Assembly (NCBI GenBank): GCA_023078555.1
Contig: CM041197.1
Span: 4,175,810 to 4,239,809 of the forward strand
Source: Ulva prolifera
Lineage: Eukaryota; Chlorophyta; Ulvophyceae; Ulvales; Ulvaceae
Direction of reading: 5' to 3'
Length of the DNA stretch: 64,000 bases
This document shows, piece by piece, positions 1-11,671 of the stretch. The position numbers were made by a program, and so were the translations under genes. The notes below the pieces were generated by a model, which was given only the letters and a program-made list of their open reading frames with translations, made no database searches and had not been told where the DNA came from. Position 1 is the stretch's first letter. Every line of letters begins with the position of its first letter.

Positions 1-1238
1 ACAGACTCAGCGGCATCATAACGTTGCCATGCCAATTCAATGTTATGCCTAAATTGGCCACTTGTAAAGTAAAAATCACGTATGACCTCAAGCCACTGTC
101 TAAGCGTGCACGACGGATTCAGAGCGGCCTCTTGCGCTGCCGAGAAATGCTGGTCAGTGCGTGAAAATGTGGTCGTGATGTGTTGAATAACCTGGCGCTC
201 AGAAAGCTGTCGACAATTCGAACGCGCATGCAAAACGTCACTCTGAAACTTGTGCCACCGCAGCTCTGACAAAGGGTCACCGCGTAGAGCGGCGGCTGTG
301 GGCATTTTAATGGCTGAAAACGTATACTGTGCGCTACGAAACCAATTGTGAGACTGATCGTCTGCAAAATTTGGGTTGCATTCTGGCAGAGATGATGTAA
401 TGGGTAAGACGGTCTGCACCTGCGCTGCGACGCTGGCCGAGCAATCTCGGTACTGAAGCGCCTCAGCCTTGGTAATCTCGGATACGTGCGCCGTGGGAAA
501 CAGCTCGGACACGTTCTTAACACAATACTTTGCACTTGTAAACGCGTGCCAGACTGCGTGAGTAATGTCATGAATGATAGGCTCGGCCGCCTTGGCCAAG
601 CTAACAATGGCTGCTCCGTGGCTGGTCACGGCAGACGAGGTTCGGAGCTTCAAGGTCCTCTCCTTTGCGCCCAGCAACCCTAAGTGGTCATTCTTGACGG
701 GACAAGACAGAAACGCCAGCGCAAAGCTCTTGTAATCAGAAGCAAACGCATAGGCCATATCCAGCAACGGCTGGGCAAACTTCGGGCCTAGCCAGACCAT
801 AAGGGTCATAGCGGCCGGGCTGAGCAGATCACGCACCGGGCCAGCACAAGGGCCCCACTCCGTGCCGCATGTAAACGCCGTAGCCGGCTTCAATGCACGC
901 TTGAGCACCTCAACCGACTGCTTACGCTCAAGTGGCTGGAATGGCACTTCATCAGCAGACAGGGCAGACTCGACGAACAGTTGACGCGCGTCTCTACTCA
1001 CAGTCTGGAACGCAGATTTGTCAAACTCGGCCGCGCTCGCCACTAACAACGACTGTAACCACGACAACATACTGAACAGCCGCCTGATATAATCCAAATC
1101 CGACTGGGGAAACGCAGACAGCCCCGGATTCTGGGATTGGTCAAGCGAATAATTGCACTCAGACGGAGAGACCAGCGAGTCGCGAGCTGTTTCCCACGTA
1201 ATCGCGGTGTCGCCCATTGTGACGTCGTCGCCAGCCAT
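1..1238 (-). CDS. Gag-like open frame of the LTR retrotransposon, partial
   Basis: An uninterrupted frame of about 412 codons starts at ATG 1238 and is still open at base 1. The protein begins MAGDDVTMGD. It has no recognisable catalytic motif. The C-terminal visible part (about residues 330-412) is helical, with spaced aromatic residues of the type seen in retroelement capsid domains (for example LRWHKFQSDVL and LRQWLEVIRDFYF). Such a length is far beyond chance, so the frame is or recently was coding. Gag is the best call given the LTR-like sequence just upstream, but no zinc knuckle is in view, and an unrelated single-exon gene cannot be excluded. Confidence 0.5.
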   Translation of the reverse strand, partial: MAGDDVTMGDTAITWETARDSLVSPSECNYSLDQSQNPGLSAFPQSDLDYIRRLFSMLSWLQSLLVASAAEFDKSAFQTVSRDARQLFVESALSADEVPFQPLERKQSVEVLKRALKPATAFTCGTEWGPCAGPVRDLLSPAAMTLMVWLGPKFAQPLLDMAYAFASDYKSFALAFLSCPVKNDHLGLLGAKERTLKLRTSSAVTSHGAAIVSLAKAAEPIIHDITHAVWHAFTSAKYCVKNVSELFPTAHVSEITKAEALQYRDCSASVAAQVQTVLPITSSLPECNPNFADDQSHNWFRSAQYTFSAIKMPTAAALRGDPLSELRWHKFQSDVLHARSNCRQLSERQVIQHITTTFSRTDQHFSAAQEAALNPSCTLRQWLEVIRDFYFTSGQFRHNIELAWQRYDAAES

Positions 1239-1292
1239 CTGCAGCGCCTCGGTCGAGTTAATCAGGCCAGGGAACTTAGCAGAATCGATACC

Positions 1293-2092
1293 TGTTGAGA
1301 CCTATTGGTCTGGTCTTGGGTAACAGACCTCGATGGCAGTAAGTAGAAACGGTGATGGGCCAAGATTGCCGCAGCACGAGGGCTGTATAGGCACAAACAG
1401 AGCAGGGGTACACTTACACGCAGGGATGCGACGTGCCAGTGCAGGAATGGAAGGCGCCCCAACCAGACTACTGTAAAGCGTGCCTGGTCCCAGCAAGCGC
1501 TCGGTATAAATACCGGGGTGTGTGCGCCCAGGTCAATCCCCCTGTCAAAGCTGGCCTCGCCGAATCGTGCCGCATAACTGCCACACTGATCCCAGATCCC
1601 GCATAAGCGCGGGAGATCTTAAATTGTGGCTCACAGAGCCTGAGATGAGTGTAAGCAAGGCAGCGCACGTAATTTGTGGGCAGCTCTGGGTGGCTGTACA
1701 GATATTATCGTGCATGCCAACCCTGGAGCCCGCCGGGCGGACCCTGTGTAACGGCGGTAATGCACACAGTAAGACGTAATATGTGCAGTAACGATTCGGC
1801 TAGCCGCATAAAGCCATAATAAGCCTATGACGGGACACATTGTGCCGGGAGAAGGCTGTACACAGTGCTGATGCAATGTGCACGTAAGGCTGGTGGACGC
1901 GTGCAGTCACACGTGGCGAGTGCAGGCACGTAAGCCTACTGAGCGTACGTGTGATCATACTGTGTACAACTCGATCGGTAATTCAAAAGCTATGCGTGTG
2001 CGACCGTCCACATGGCTGGACAAGCCGCTGCGCATATAAGAAAAGGTGTTAATTGTGCCAGCATGCGCTAGTGTGAGAGATATCTCACAACA
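1293..2092 (-). repeat. Putative 5' long terminal repeat
   Basis: About 800 bases bounded by TGTTGTGAG and CTCAACA on the minus strand, with a TATA-like palindrome (GGTATTTATACC) in its promoter-distal third. The sequence after its inner end begins GGTATC, which could be the start of a primer-binding site. The limits are inferred because the partner LTR lies outside the window. Confidence 0.35.
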
Positions 2093-2192
2093 CTCCCTCA
2101 GAGCCAGAAACTTTGATGTCGTAATTGCAGCGGCTCGCAAAGATTAGCGGGATACCTCCGTCAGAGCCAGAAAGTTTGATGTCGTAATTGCT
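2093..2192. repeat. Two-copy direct repeat flanking the LTR edge
   Basis: A segment of about 38 bases containing TCAGAGCCAGAAA and TTTGATGTCGTAATTGC occurs at about 2094-2131 and again at about 2154-2192, a period of roughly 61 bases. It touches the outer edge of the putative LTR, so it is either the tandemly repeated target site or part of the element's own end. Confidence 0.7.
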
Positions 2193-2557
2193 GCAGAGCA
2201 CTCCAGCCCATCGTGCACAATGATTGTGCAACACCCGATGAGCGACATACTGACATGGACGATCTTGTGTTCTTGTTAATAAACGGCAGATAGATGCATT
2301 GTTTTGATACTACGGCAGAAACATATTGATTGACACCGTTGCAGCGGTCTGCTGGTGTAAGAGTTAGGTTGGTTCCATTCGCATGTTCATGCTATAGCCA
2401 TAGTCAGAAGGGCTACAGAGGAAACGTCGGGCCCGGCTCACAGCAATGTGGGCCGAGGCCAGACGGCACGAGTACTGCAAAAGCTCATCCCGCTCCGGCG
2501 GGTGACTGTGTGGCTCCATCTAGCGCTTGCGCTGGTGGGGTCACCGCTTATCGCAGC
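2193..2557. other. Spacer with no gene seen
   Basis: No reading frame with protein-like composition and no RNA gene was recognised here. The stretch just before 2558 could be remains of the rDNA external transcribed spacer, because it leads directly into the first base of an 18S gene. Confidence 0.4.
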
Positions 2558-2817
2558 TACCTGGTTGATCCTGCCAGTAGTCATATGCTTGTCTCAAAGA
2601 TTAAGCCATGCATGTCTAAGTATAAACAGTTTATACTGTGAAACTGCGAATGGCTCATTAAATCAGTTAGAGTTTATTTGATGGTACCACACTACTCGGA
2701 TAACCGTAGTAAAGCTACAGCTAATACGTGCGCAACTCCCGACTTACGAAGGGACGTATTTATTAGATTCAAGGCCGACCGTGCTTGCACGTCTTTGGTG
2801 AATCATGGTAACTTCAC
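2558..2817 (+). rRNA. Orphan 5' fragment of an 18S (SSU) rRNA gene
   Basis: The sequence opens with the universal SSU start (TACCTGGTTGATCCTGCCAG) and continues through the strongly conserved first helices: the TCAAAGATTAAGCCATGCAT block, the TGCGAATGGCTCATTAAATC block and GGGACGTATTTATTAGAT. It ends at about GAATCATGGTAACTTCAC. Only about 260 of the roughly 1,800 bases of a complete gene are present; after 2817 the similarity stops at once. Several normally conserved positions differ from green-algal SSU. It is best read as a dispersed, non-functional rDNA fragment rather than a working rRNA gene. Confidence 0.85.
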
Positions 2818-4096
2818 TATCATTATAAGCCCACATTCAACGTATATCTGGCAAGACCAGTTCCAGCATCCGCCTTAGCCAGTAAAGCGCCACTGATTGG
2901 ATTCTTTACGCACGTCGACTGATCAACTTGATACCAGATTGCGTTGGTGTTGTGGTAGCACGAAAGCCAACCTCGTACCAAGCGCAACCAAGTAGGTTCA
3001 GATGTGCAACGAAGCTTAAAGATAGCAATTAAACCAGTAAGGTGCACATTTGCGACTTCTGGGCGAAGTACAGCGCATCTAAGAGCAACAAGCCGATCCG
3101 AAGCCCGGCACACTCATGGCATGTTCGAATGTAAGCGCGAGTGGAAGCGTCATACCGTAAGTTTAGGTGGGCGAAACGTTAAGTGTATGTGCGGAGTACT
3201 TAGCACATGACGCCTGAGATCTGGGATCACACTTGCATGGTCAGTATCTGAGTCAAATACTTGAGCCATGACCTTGTTCGACCTATACAGAGAGCTGGAA
3301 TGTGTCTTCTCATTCGCGGGCTGGTGACTGCCACGTGTCACCCCGTGCGTGCATTCGCATGTGCACCTGCCTTGTGCGCTACGAGGCACTTTCACAACAT
3401 GGCAGTACCGATCGGTCATGGTTTCCGGTCGCCAAGGCCGATACAGTTCGCGATGTGAAGCATAGAGGTTGCTAGTGATTCTGCTGCTGCTTTACTGCTC
3501 GTGCGGCTGACTTCCGTGGACTGTCCAAGCTGGCGAGGGTGGCGAGGGCACACCGTGCGTGTAAGAACTTCTTCAGGGGGTGCACCGCATGCCGGTAATT
3601 TGCCTGGTGATGTATAGCAACTCGCTATATATAGAGCTCGCTGTCAGCGAATTTTATAGCTGTAGCGTCGCATCAGCTGCAGGGAGTTTGAATGTGAGAT
3701 ATAAATGTGAGATGGCCGACATGTATGTACATACGTAGATCGCGCTGTTACGCGGGCACAGGTACTGGCGTCAGTGCCTTGAACCCGTCTGCTAGCGCTC
3801 ATCCTGTTACACACGCTGTTATGTAACAAACAGCGTAGTGGTACAGGACAGTGAACGGGTACGTGCGGGTACGTGTATTACAAAAGAGTGAACGGGAGAA
3901 GACAAACACCAAAACCGAATCTCATCCGAATCAACAGCAGCACAAGCAGGAGTAATCATCTTTCCGCACCTTAAACTGCCGCGCGCGCATCACTTGCGCG
4001 TGTGCAATATTAATCTCCCGTGAACACAGCTCTAGTGTTTTGTAATAACAAAGCTCTGGTGTTTTTTGTCGACCTCAACGGCCGGCCGGGCGCTAA
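2818..4096. other. Spacer with no gene seen
   Basis: No host coding region, RNA gene or clear mobile element was recognised. Short palindromes occur, for example near 3615-3650 (ACTCGCTATATATAGAGC), and GC content is close to balanced. Confidence 0.4.
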
Positions 4097-4494
4097 GAGC
4101 ATAAACATCCACCACGAAGATGCTGCAAGAAGGTGGCAAAGGAGACCCAGGTGCGCCATGATAACCTGGCGCGTGCCTTGCGCCTGGTCACCTCTTACGC
4201 TGGACTGCAGTCTGCACTGGAGCCGCTCTACCGTGCCATCATGATTGTTTGCGGGGCGGCGTGGAGCTGAATCGTAGCGGGGATATCGTCGTGGCCATGC
4301 CGGGCCTAGAGATGGCTGTTGTGGACGTCGTGGTCACGCATGCAACGGCGGCCTCGTATGTGGCCGCTGCGGCACATGTGACGGGTGCGACGGCGGAGCG
4401 GGCGAAGAACAGGAACTTCTTGAAGCGGGGCCGCTTCCGGCGGGATGTAGCTGATACATGTGGCCAAAAGCAGCGGATTAATGTTCAACAATGA
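4097..4494 (+). mobile_element. Decayed retroelement scrap, LINE reverse-transcriptase C-terminal type
   Basis: Two protein-like stretches lie in different frames. The first, to the stop at 4268, contains HDNLARALRLVTSYAGLQSA. The second, to 4494, contains PGLEMAVVDVVVTHATAASY and HVTGATAERAKNR. The second resembles the tail that follows the reverse transcriptase in many green-algal and protist non-LTR elements, where a motif like V-D-V-x-V-T-H-P-x-A-x-S-Y precedes an Ala/Glu-rich helix. The change of frame within 400 bases and the loss of similarity afterwards say it is dead. The family assignment rests on memory of that motif only. Confidence 0.3.
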
Positions 4495-4588
4495 CGCGTT
4501 CCGACATTCTTTGCGAAGAACCGTGATCGAATAACCATGCAGCGCAAGGGAACGGTTGACCGTGCCGCGCGTGTCCACGTTAACGAAA

Positions 4589-4589
<1 letters not shown>

Positions 4590-4621
<32 letters not shown>
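4590..4621 (+). repeat. Homopolymer, 32 cytosines
   Basis: An uninterrupted run of C. It is the longest homopolymer in the window and lies downstream of the LINE-like scrap. Confidence 0.95.
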
Positions 4622-4622
<1 letters not shown>

Positions 4623-7600
4623 CCGCTGACCTGCATGACCTGATTGTGCAGCCGTGCATGACCGGAGTGTGCTCACTTAGCACTAGATTGCCGCCGGGTG
4701 CCAGATGGCGCGAGTGGCACGATGACACCCTAATCAAGGTGGGCCCGTGGCCGGCCCGCTGCCATCGCGAGGCGCACCAGGAACTATATGGTATTTTACA
4801 GCTGCAGATGCCGGCGTCCCTGCCTGACCTAAACTTTGGCGCCGCTACCCTCAATATTGCCTTATTCCCTTAATAGTAATCCCGGCGCCACGATGATGTA
4901 CACGTCCTCTCCCAGCCCCGGGCCGTCACATGCATGCTAGCGTGACCTCACAAGGGCACACACACGCACACCCATGGGTGGTGCGGTTCAGCGTGGGTCA
5001 GCGTCGGCTGCATGTGATTGGTGGTGTCAACGTTGGCGTGCTTGTGCGTTGCTATGGCGGTGCAACCAGCCTCTCCGACTTTGCTCTTGTAACACACACG
5101 CACACCCTGGCATCCCCTACTATTAGTACTAGTACTATTAGTACTGGCCATGGGCGTCCGGCACGACATATGCATGGAGCTCCTGCCTTGCAACAATCAC
5201 AGGCTGTCTTTGTGAAGTACGCAAATCTTTCTTGCACAAGAACTATAGGCTCAAATTGGAGAACATCTTCTTTTGCGGTGACACTGACGGTAACCACGTT
5301 GATGTTGTCCACTGCATACATGCCCCTGAAATACATTCACCTTCGCAATACACTAACAGCACCGAGTTGTCCTTACAGCAGCACCACATGATCCTCATGT
5401 ATGGAAGGCCGAATTTTATCTTTATGACATCATGTGATCCATCTGACGTACATGAGCCTTGTAGGCGACAAGGCGGAAGCATAACGTGCGTAAGGACACA
5501 CTATGTGATCATAACGTGTAGGATCGGACTAGGCTGGAATTGGGACACATGCTGCTGCTTTGTAAGGACCGAATAGTGCTCAGCTTGTGGCAGGAACGTT
5601 GGGAAGCGGTGCACCATCATGAGGACATACTTAGGAGCTGGTCAGGCTCACATGGCGACAGTCGTATAAGCCGCAGTTGTGATCATGGATCATTGACATC
5701 TCAAACTGTAGTTACTGTGTACCGTTGTGGCAATGCAATCTGTCATGAACTGCTCACTTACGTGGTTGGACAGCAATGGGGACAAGCGAGGTGAGTGTGA
5801 AGTGTCAGAACTGGTCACAACCCCAAAAGTTTTGCCACTTGACATCATACAAGGATCTATCATGGAGCCGCGTGTCAGAAAGCAGCGATGCTTGCACGAC
5901 GCCAGTGATACACAGCAAGTCGAGGATTGTTAGCATCAGCAGGGCAGTATGGGAAGCACTATGGGAAGCACTTTCAACATCCGCTAGTCTAACCTTACGT
6001 GCTTGTTCTGGCTGGTCACTTCTCACGAAACAAGTCAGCGCTCCTGTTTCGGTGATTTGCAGCCCGTAGCTACGGCGTGTTGTGCAGCGCTGCAAGATCG
6101 TGCACGTCAAGACACTAGCAGCATCGTTCAAGCAGCATTTGCAGACTGCTTCATTGTTGAAACTGACGTGCAGATGATGCCATGAAATGTGAACGGACGA
6201 TTCCTGCGCCCATGATGTTGATGCTGTCCGAAAGAACACTGCGCAGCGCAAGGCGCTTGCATGCGAGGCCAGAATCTTGCGCTTCGCTGTCTACACTGAT
6301 TCATGATGGCGAAGTGTGCTCGCTATGTGTTTCATGTGCCCTTTTATGGGCGGCAGACGTGCCTGCGCCAGCCGTGGGCGAAGCCTGTGGCCACAGAATT
6401 TCGGGAGTGGCGCAGTGCCGCATGAACGATGAGGTGATACAGTGCGAGCAACCACATAAAGCAGCGAACACTTACAAGTCTGATGAATCGTTTTTGGCAT
6501 ATTGGGCATTCAGCAAGATGTAATCACGTACACGTAATGCAGTGGTGTAGTCGCGCGGGTGGCACGGTTGGCATCGATCGATCCAGAGTGAGTCTTGGAC
6601 CGGATTGATTGCAATTTCCTACTAATCACAGAGTTCTGATCCAGTGAGGGGCGCGATCGCGAGCGTCGTGTTGCTTTCAGTTCTCGGTGCTCTTGTTAGC
6701 AGCAGCCGAAGGGACTCTCCACCGATGGCCAGGCCGCAACGATCCACTGACCTTTGTATACCTGAGGTACGAAGCAATAATATGGAAGACCAATCGTCTA
6801 TACGTTTGTGATGGCAGTGCACAGGCTTCTAGAACAGTTGTTCGACGGTGATGCGGTGATGCGCGACTGCACACGCTAAACACATCACTTCACGGCCTAC
6901 GTCAAATTCTGCAGCGCAACACTCTTGTCTTCAATATGTTTCAATCGTTTCGTCCAGCAAGGGTAGCCGATTCCAGTGAAAAGCAACGCTGTAGTTGTCG
7001 GTCAGCGCCTAGGTCCTAGCACATATTCATCCAACGCATACCCGCATTCACAAGGAGGTGACATACTCACTTTTTGTTATGGTTGGGTGCGTGAACTAAG
7101 TGATAGCGTCCAGGTGTTTCACTCGATCTCTGTCGAGGCACCGTCAGCCTCGCCTCACCATGCAATCAGTTGCAGCTTACCCACTGCGCTTGCTCACGGA
7201 GCCCGCCGTAACGGATAAAAAAGTTTTTGTATGTGCTAATTTTGAAGCAATGTCGACTCGTAATGTTTACATTACAGTGCGCTTTTGCCTTTGAGCTTGA
7301 AGCAGAGATGCTGGATCCACAGTAGTTCACATCATGCAGGACACAGCAACAAGCTCAAAGCACATGAGTTTCTTGCAATAAGTGTTTACACAATGAGGAA
7401 TATGGGTGCAGATTTTGCCCGGATACGCTACGGATATGTCATGCCAGGAGGTAAGGACGCATCTTTGCAGTTCACCAGCGTGTGATTCAGCCTCTACCAC
7501 CAGCATGCTAGAGCAAGCTGAGTGCATAACAGGGAGGGTCAAGTGTGCTGCAATGAGCAGCAGCGGTGCATAGTATGCAGCGCGACTCGAAGACAGCTTG

Positions 7601-8927
7601 TCATGTGGCCGCTTCAGCACAACTACGTGTGGCCATGCTGAAGGGTGGCGCACACGCTTGACTTCTGCGGCCTGCTGGCCACAGCTAGCAAGCCATCAAG
7701 GTAGTGCAGTGAGCAGCGCCACCTAGGGAAAGACTACCTGTCATGCCGCTTCAACATAGCCGCATGTGGTCATGCTGAAGGGCATGACACGTACGCGCTT
7801 CCCCTAGGTGGCCTGCTGGCCACCACCAATCAGCCAATGAACCAGCCATTGCATGCTGCAACCGCAGCATGTGGCGATTGCACACTATACACCCATGCAC
7901 CACACACAGTCACTACACAATCCTTGCACAAATGTGATCCTCATCCGTAAGGACAATAGCTGTTAGGACATCCTACCTGTTTCGACGGAACCCTATCTTA
8001 CCAAACATGTGCCAAACCAGTCCTTACGTAAGGATTAGAAGCATGCCGCACATCCTCACACTGTCCTTACATCAGACTTGCACAGGCCTAACATCGCTTG
8101 TGAGGACAATGTAAGGCTGAAGTGAGGCTGCTGTAAGGACATTTCGATGCCACTAGTGATACGCCCGCTCGCAGAAGCCTCATCCCTAAGCTGGTGATCA
8201 ACAGTGCAGCGACCTTGCCGATGTACCTGCATGACGCCGCAGTGAACAGACCGAAATGGCTGCATGATCAAGCATATTCTCGCGGGCACGGCCCCGCTCT
8301 TGGTCCCCTCCTACTCCGCGTGAAGTACAGGCGGTGGGACACCTGGACCAAATCTGACAGAGTCGATCAGCTCTGAACAGGCTTTCGCCCGGCCTCGAGC
8401 CTGTTTGATATCGTTGTGGCTTGTTTGCTTTTGCGAGCCTAGGGCTGCAGGGCGGCTCATGTGCAAGGGGCTCGTCTGTAGTTCCATAGTGCCATGGTTT
8501 CATGGGTGCATCTCCAGAGGTGGCAACGTTCCAACGTATATGGCTGCACATGCATGCTCGTGAAGCGGGCAGTAGATTCAGAGCGTAAGGCATGCTTCCT
8601 ATGCGTTACACATGCCCCATTTCAGACCACTCCAAGAACTACCTCATGCCGAGACACAAGCATCAAGGCTCAACTCAACTACATGTGTTTAGAACCTCCC
8701 CACACAACGAAGGAAACGCCTGCCATACCGGTCGGCGCGGAGCCAGTCAAAAGCACAGCCAGAACACTCTCAAACAAAACGGCTCAGGGGCACAGCAGCA
8801 CGGATGCACACTGCCCCCGGATCCAAGCACGATTTTTGAGTCGCCAACCCGGCATGTAAATGTCCCTGCAGTGCACCTGCCTCGCCCGACTCGGACACAT
8901 ATTAGCGAGACCATGCAAGGGCACTCC
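4622..8927. other. Long gene-free stretch
   Basis: No exon with host-like GC-rich codon use, no splice-consistent gene and no RNA gene was found in these 4.3 kb. The open frames present are short and have the Cys/His/Arg-rich look of non-coding DNA. Small repeats include CACACACGCACACC near 4965 and 5095, and a duplicated block at 7600-7823. Confidence 0.5.
7600..7823. repeat. Duplicated block of about 80 bases
   Basis: Two related segments (about 7600-7672 and 7739-7823) share, in order, TCATG(T/C)...CCGCTTCA, a GTGGCCATGCTGAAGGG-like part, CGCTT and GGCCTGCTGGCCAC. The shared CATGCTGAAGGG and its neighbour GCTTCA(G/A)CA can pair, so each copy can fold into a hairpin. Confidence 0.6.
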
Positions 8928-11671
8928 CTACAGCACCAACACGCTCCCGCGACGCATGCTGATCGCCCGCAGCGCCGCCTTGGCGTCCCGGAACACGTTC
9001 CCCCGCAGGTCCACCCGCTCCAGAGCATGCAACCGCTCCAGCTGTGCCTTGACCACCACAGCCACACCGTCCCCGATCGCATTCCGCGACAGATCCACAT
9101 CCCGCACACGCTCACACGCCTGCAGCGCCTCCAGCACCCGCCCCGCACCGTCGCTCCCGACGCGGTTCCCCGCAATCCGGAGCACCTCTAGCCGCACTAG
9201 CCGCGGCAGCTGCTCACACAGCGCCACGGCGCCGGCCGGGCCCGCGTCGCACGACGACAGGTCCAGCAGCGTCAGCGCCGGCAGCCCGGCGAGCGCCGGC
9301 GTCATCGCGATGACTCCGTCTGCGCCGAGACCCTTGTGGCCACTCAGCACCAGCTCCTGCAGCCGCGGTACGCATGCGAGGCCCCGCACGACGTGCGGGC
9401 CCCGGCCCGCGGTGAGCCCTTGCCCTGCCGGGCCTGTGCGTGCATCGGCGGACCGGGCCGCGGCCTCCGGCCCGGACGCGGCGAGCCGCTGCAGCCCCGG
9501 CCACGCACGCATGCATGTCTCAAATGCGTCCCCCCACACCAGCCGACACCCTGACACGTCGACACTCTCCAACTGGAACGCCGCTGCGGAATCGGCCAAG
9601 GTCTCGTCAGCCCCCTCCGCGTCCGCGCTCTTCGCCGGCGGGTCTCCATCGGCACTGTGCACTCCGGCCCTCCGCCGCATCGCCTGCGCGAGGTGTACAA
9701 ACATCCCCCGCTGCGTCGGCACGTTCGCAACCACGAGGTGCTTCAGCTGCGGCATCTGGCCTAGCGCGCGCCACAGCATGTGCTGCCGCGCGCAAACCAG
9801 ATTCCCTGCAATGTTCACGGATTCCATCTGCTTCCACACGCCCGCCACCGCTGCCGGTGCTTCAGAGCCTGCCTGCCGCTTGGCGTCCGTGCCGGCGCCC
9901 GGTGCCGCAAACAGCACATCGGATACGAGCTGCACACCCGCGAAGTTCACACCGCAAAGCCGCGGCAGCGCCGCGAGCCCAACTGCCAGCACGGACCAGT
10001 CCTCTGGGGTGACGTGGTTCTGCTCGAGCGATAGGTGCTCCAGCGCTGTGAGCTCCCCGACATGCGCCGCGAGCGCCCGGACGTCCGCCGACAGCATCCG
10101 CCCGCGCGGCCGCGAGCTGTCCGCGCCCTGCACCACCATCGACACCTCCAGCGTGCGCAGCGTGCGCAGCGCGTGGAAGCGCGGCGCGACGGCCTGCATC
10201 GAGACGCTCGTGTTCCGCAGCGCTAGGCGCGTCAGCGGCGCGGCGGCCGCGGCGCATGCCGCGGTGGCCTGCGACGCCGCGAGAGCAGACGGGGGGCACG
10301 CAACGTGCCAGTCCTCCATGCACAGGTCCGCGAGGTGCGGCAGGGACAGCACGGACTCGAAAAAGTCGTGTGGGAGCATCACGCTGCCGTCTCCAGAGAC
10401 GCTGTGCTTGCGCATGCGCAGCGTGATCGCGGTCACGCTGCTGAGTGCGGCGAGCGCCGGCGCGATGTGGGGGAGGGTGTCAGGTGGGGGGTAGGTGAGG
10501 TGGAGGGTGCCGTGGGAGTCGATGGAGGGGTGATGGGCGCGGAGGGCTGCCGCGTGGAGGCGCGTGGGGAGCGCGGCGAGGAGGGCTGGGAGGTGGACGA
10601 CCGCACGCATGACCGAGAGCGCGAGGTGGTCCGGGAGGGCCTCCAGTGCCTGTAGGGCAACAGCCGTGGGGAGGTGTTTTGGGGGGGGGGGGAGGGGGGG
10701 AAGGGGGCATGCATGGTGTGCGGTCGAGCGCTCAGGCGGGGTGCAGTTGATGTTGTGCATGGCTCAGTGACTGCCGGGTCTAGCGCGGGAGACCTCAAGA
10801 GAGATCTGCACGAGGGTGGCTGGGTGGGAAAGGCTGTTGACTCAGGACTGGAGTTTTGTGGATACATTGTGCAGATACAGCAGTGTAGCCGCGGAGCAAG
10901 ACAGTTTGCCAGCTGCGTGCAGATCGTAACATGCCTGGATAGTCTCGGCTGATCCATGCTTAGTGTCAGTGGAATCGGCTGGCGGCGCATCTGTGACAGC
11001 TGAGCTGTGCAACACTTGATGTGAGGCGCTTGCAGGAGAGCAACCCTCTGGCACATTCTCGTCTGCTGTGGTCTGTATGGGCGGCCCTGGACGTGGGAAC
11101 AGGCGCTGGGACAGCTCGTAGCAGACTGACTCAAGACATCGGACGTCAATGAGGACATCTGCTGCCTGCACAATGAGTAAATTTCTGATGCTATTTGGGC
11201 GCTGTGTCCCCGATGCTGCTTGTGTGCAGTAAATTATACTTGCTGTAATATTTCACGCCGATCTCGGCGTGGTGCTTGACGTGTGAATGAACTGGACGAG
11301 ATGCCAACTGGAGAGCTACACGCTGTCCAGATGTACGTAGTATGCAAGCCGTATGAGGACAGCTAGCTTGAACTCTAAAACGTCTCACCATCAGCATCAG
11401 GTGGCCTTACCATTAGAAGCTCGATCAAAGCCGCAGTGGGCAAACGGAGCGACGTAGTGTCATTGTCTCTGAAAGACCTCCAAGCGTGCAGGCCATCAAC
11501 TGTGATCGGCACAGAGCACGAATCGCCCTCTTCTGTATCCTCTAATATGTGTCGCAGTAATTGGCTTCGTCTGACCGCACAAACGCCGATGTACGAACTG
11601 GGCTGCCCAGTTTGTGACACCTCGAGTCCTTCCGGCATGCGTGTCAGCAAGGCGAACTCGGTTGCTGTCAT
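8928..11671 (-). CDS. SKP1/BTB-fold plus leucine-rich repeat protein, copy 1
   Basis: Three-exon model: 11671-11411, 11165-10935 and 10649-8928 (stop TAG), about 737 aa. Exon 1 and the start of exon 2 encode a POZ/SKP1-like fold: VRRSQLLRHILED, then LPTAALIELLMV running across the junction into AADVLIDVRCLESVCYELSQ, matching the SKP1 segment that normally reads E-L-x-x-A-A-x-x-L-x-I. Exon 3 starts at LEALPDHLALSVM, faintly F-box-like, and then carries ribonuclease-inhibitor-type LRRs (LDLSSC, LRIAGNRVGSDGA, VDLSRNAIGD) to its end. The exon 1 donor is GTAAGG and the exon 3 acceptor is CCCTACAG. The exon 2 donor is uncertain: the in-phase choice CAG|GCATGT would be a GC donor. The gene is divergent to its paralogue at 15051 and probably acts as a scaffold or ubiquitin-ligase receptor, which is inference from the domains. 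Confidence 0.75.
10681..10692. repeat. Poly-G run (poly-C on the gene strand) inside intron 2 of LRR copy 1
   Basis: Twelve G followed by A and seven more G. On the transcribed gene's sense strand it is a C-rich tract about 30 bases before the exon 3 acceptor. Confidence 0.9.

Larger units (their letters stand above)
1..2092 (-). mobile_element. LTR retrotransposon, 5' LTR plus gag region, cut by the left window edge
   Basis: Read on the minus strand, a putative 5' LTR runs from 2092 to 1293. It opens with TGTTGTGAG and closes with CTCAACA, a short inverted pair of the TG...CA kind typical of LTRs. Inside it a TATTTATA-type promoter motif lies near 1503-1516. About 55 bases after the LTR end a long Gag-like reading frame starts at 1238 and runs to the window edge. 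Composition is less GC-rich than the host exons, which fits a mobile element. The superfamily (Ty1/copia, Ty3/gypsy or other) cannot be decided because pol is outside the window. The part in view looks whole and therefore probably young. The LTR limits are an inference from the terminal motif, because the second LTR is not visible. Confidence 0.45.

Noticed and set aside
8860-10494. 544-codon plus-strand open frame
   Set aside because: It is the antisense shadow of the LRR copy 1 exon; the minus-strand reading has clear LRR periodicity and splice sites, this one has neither.
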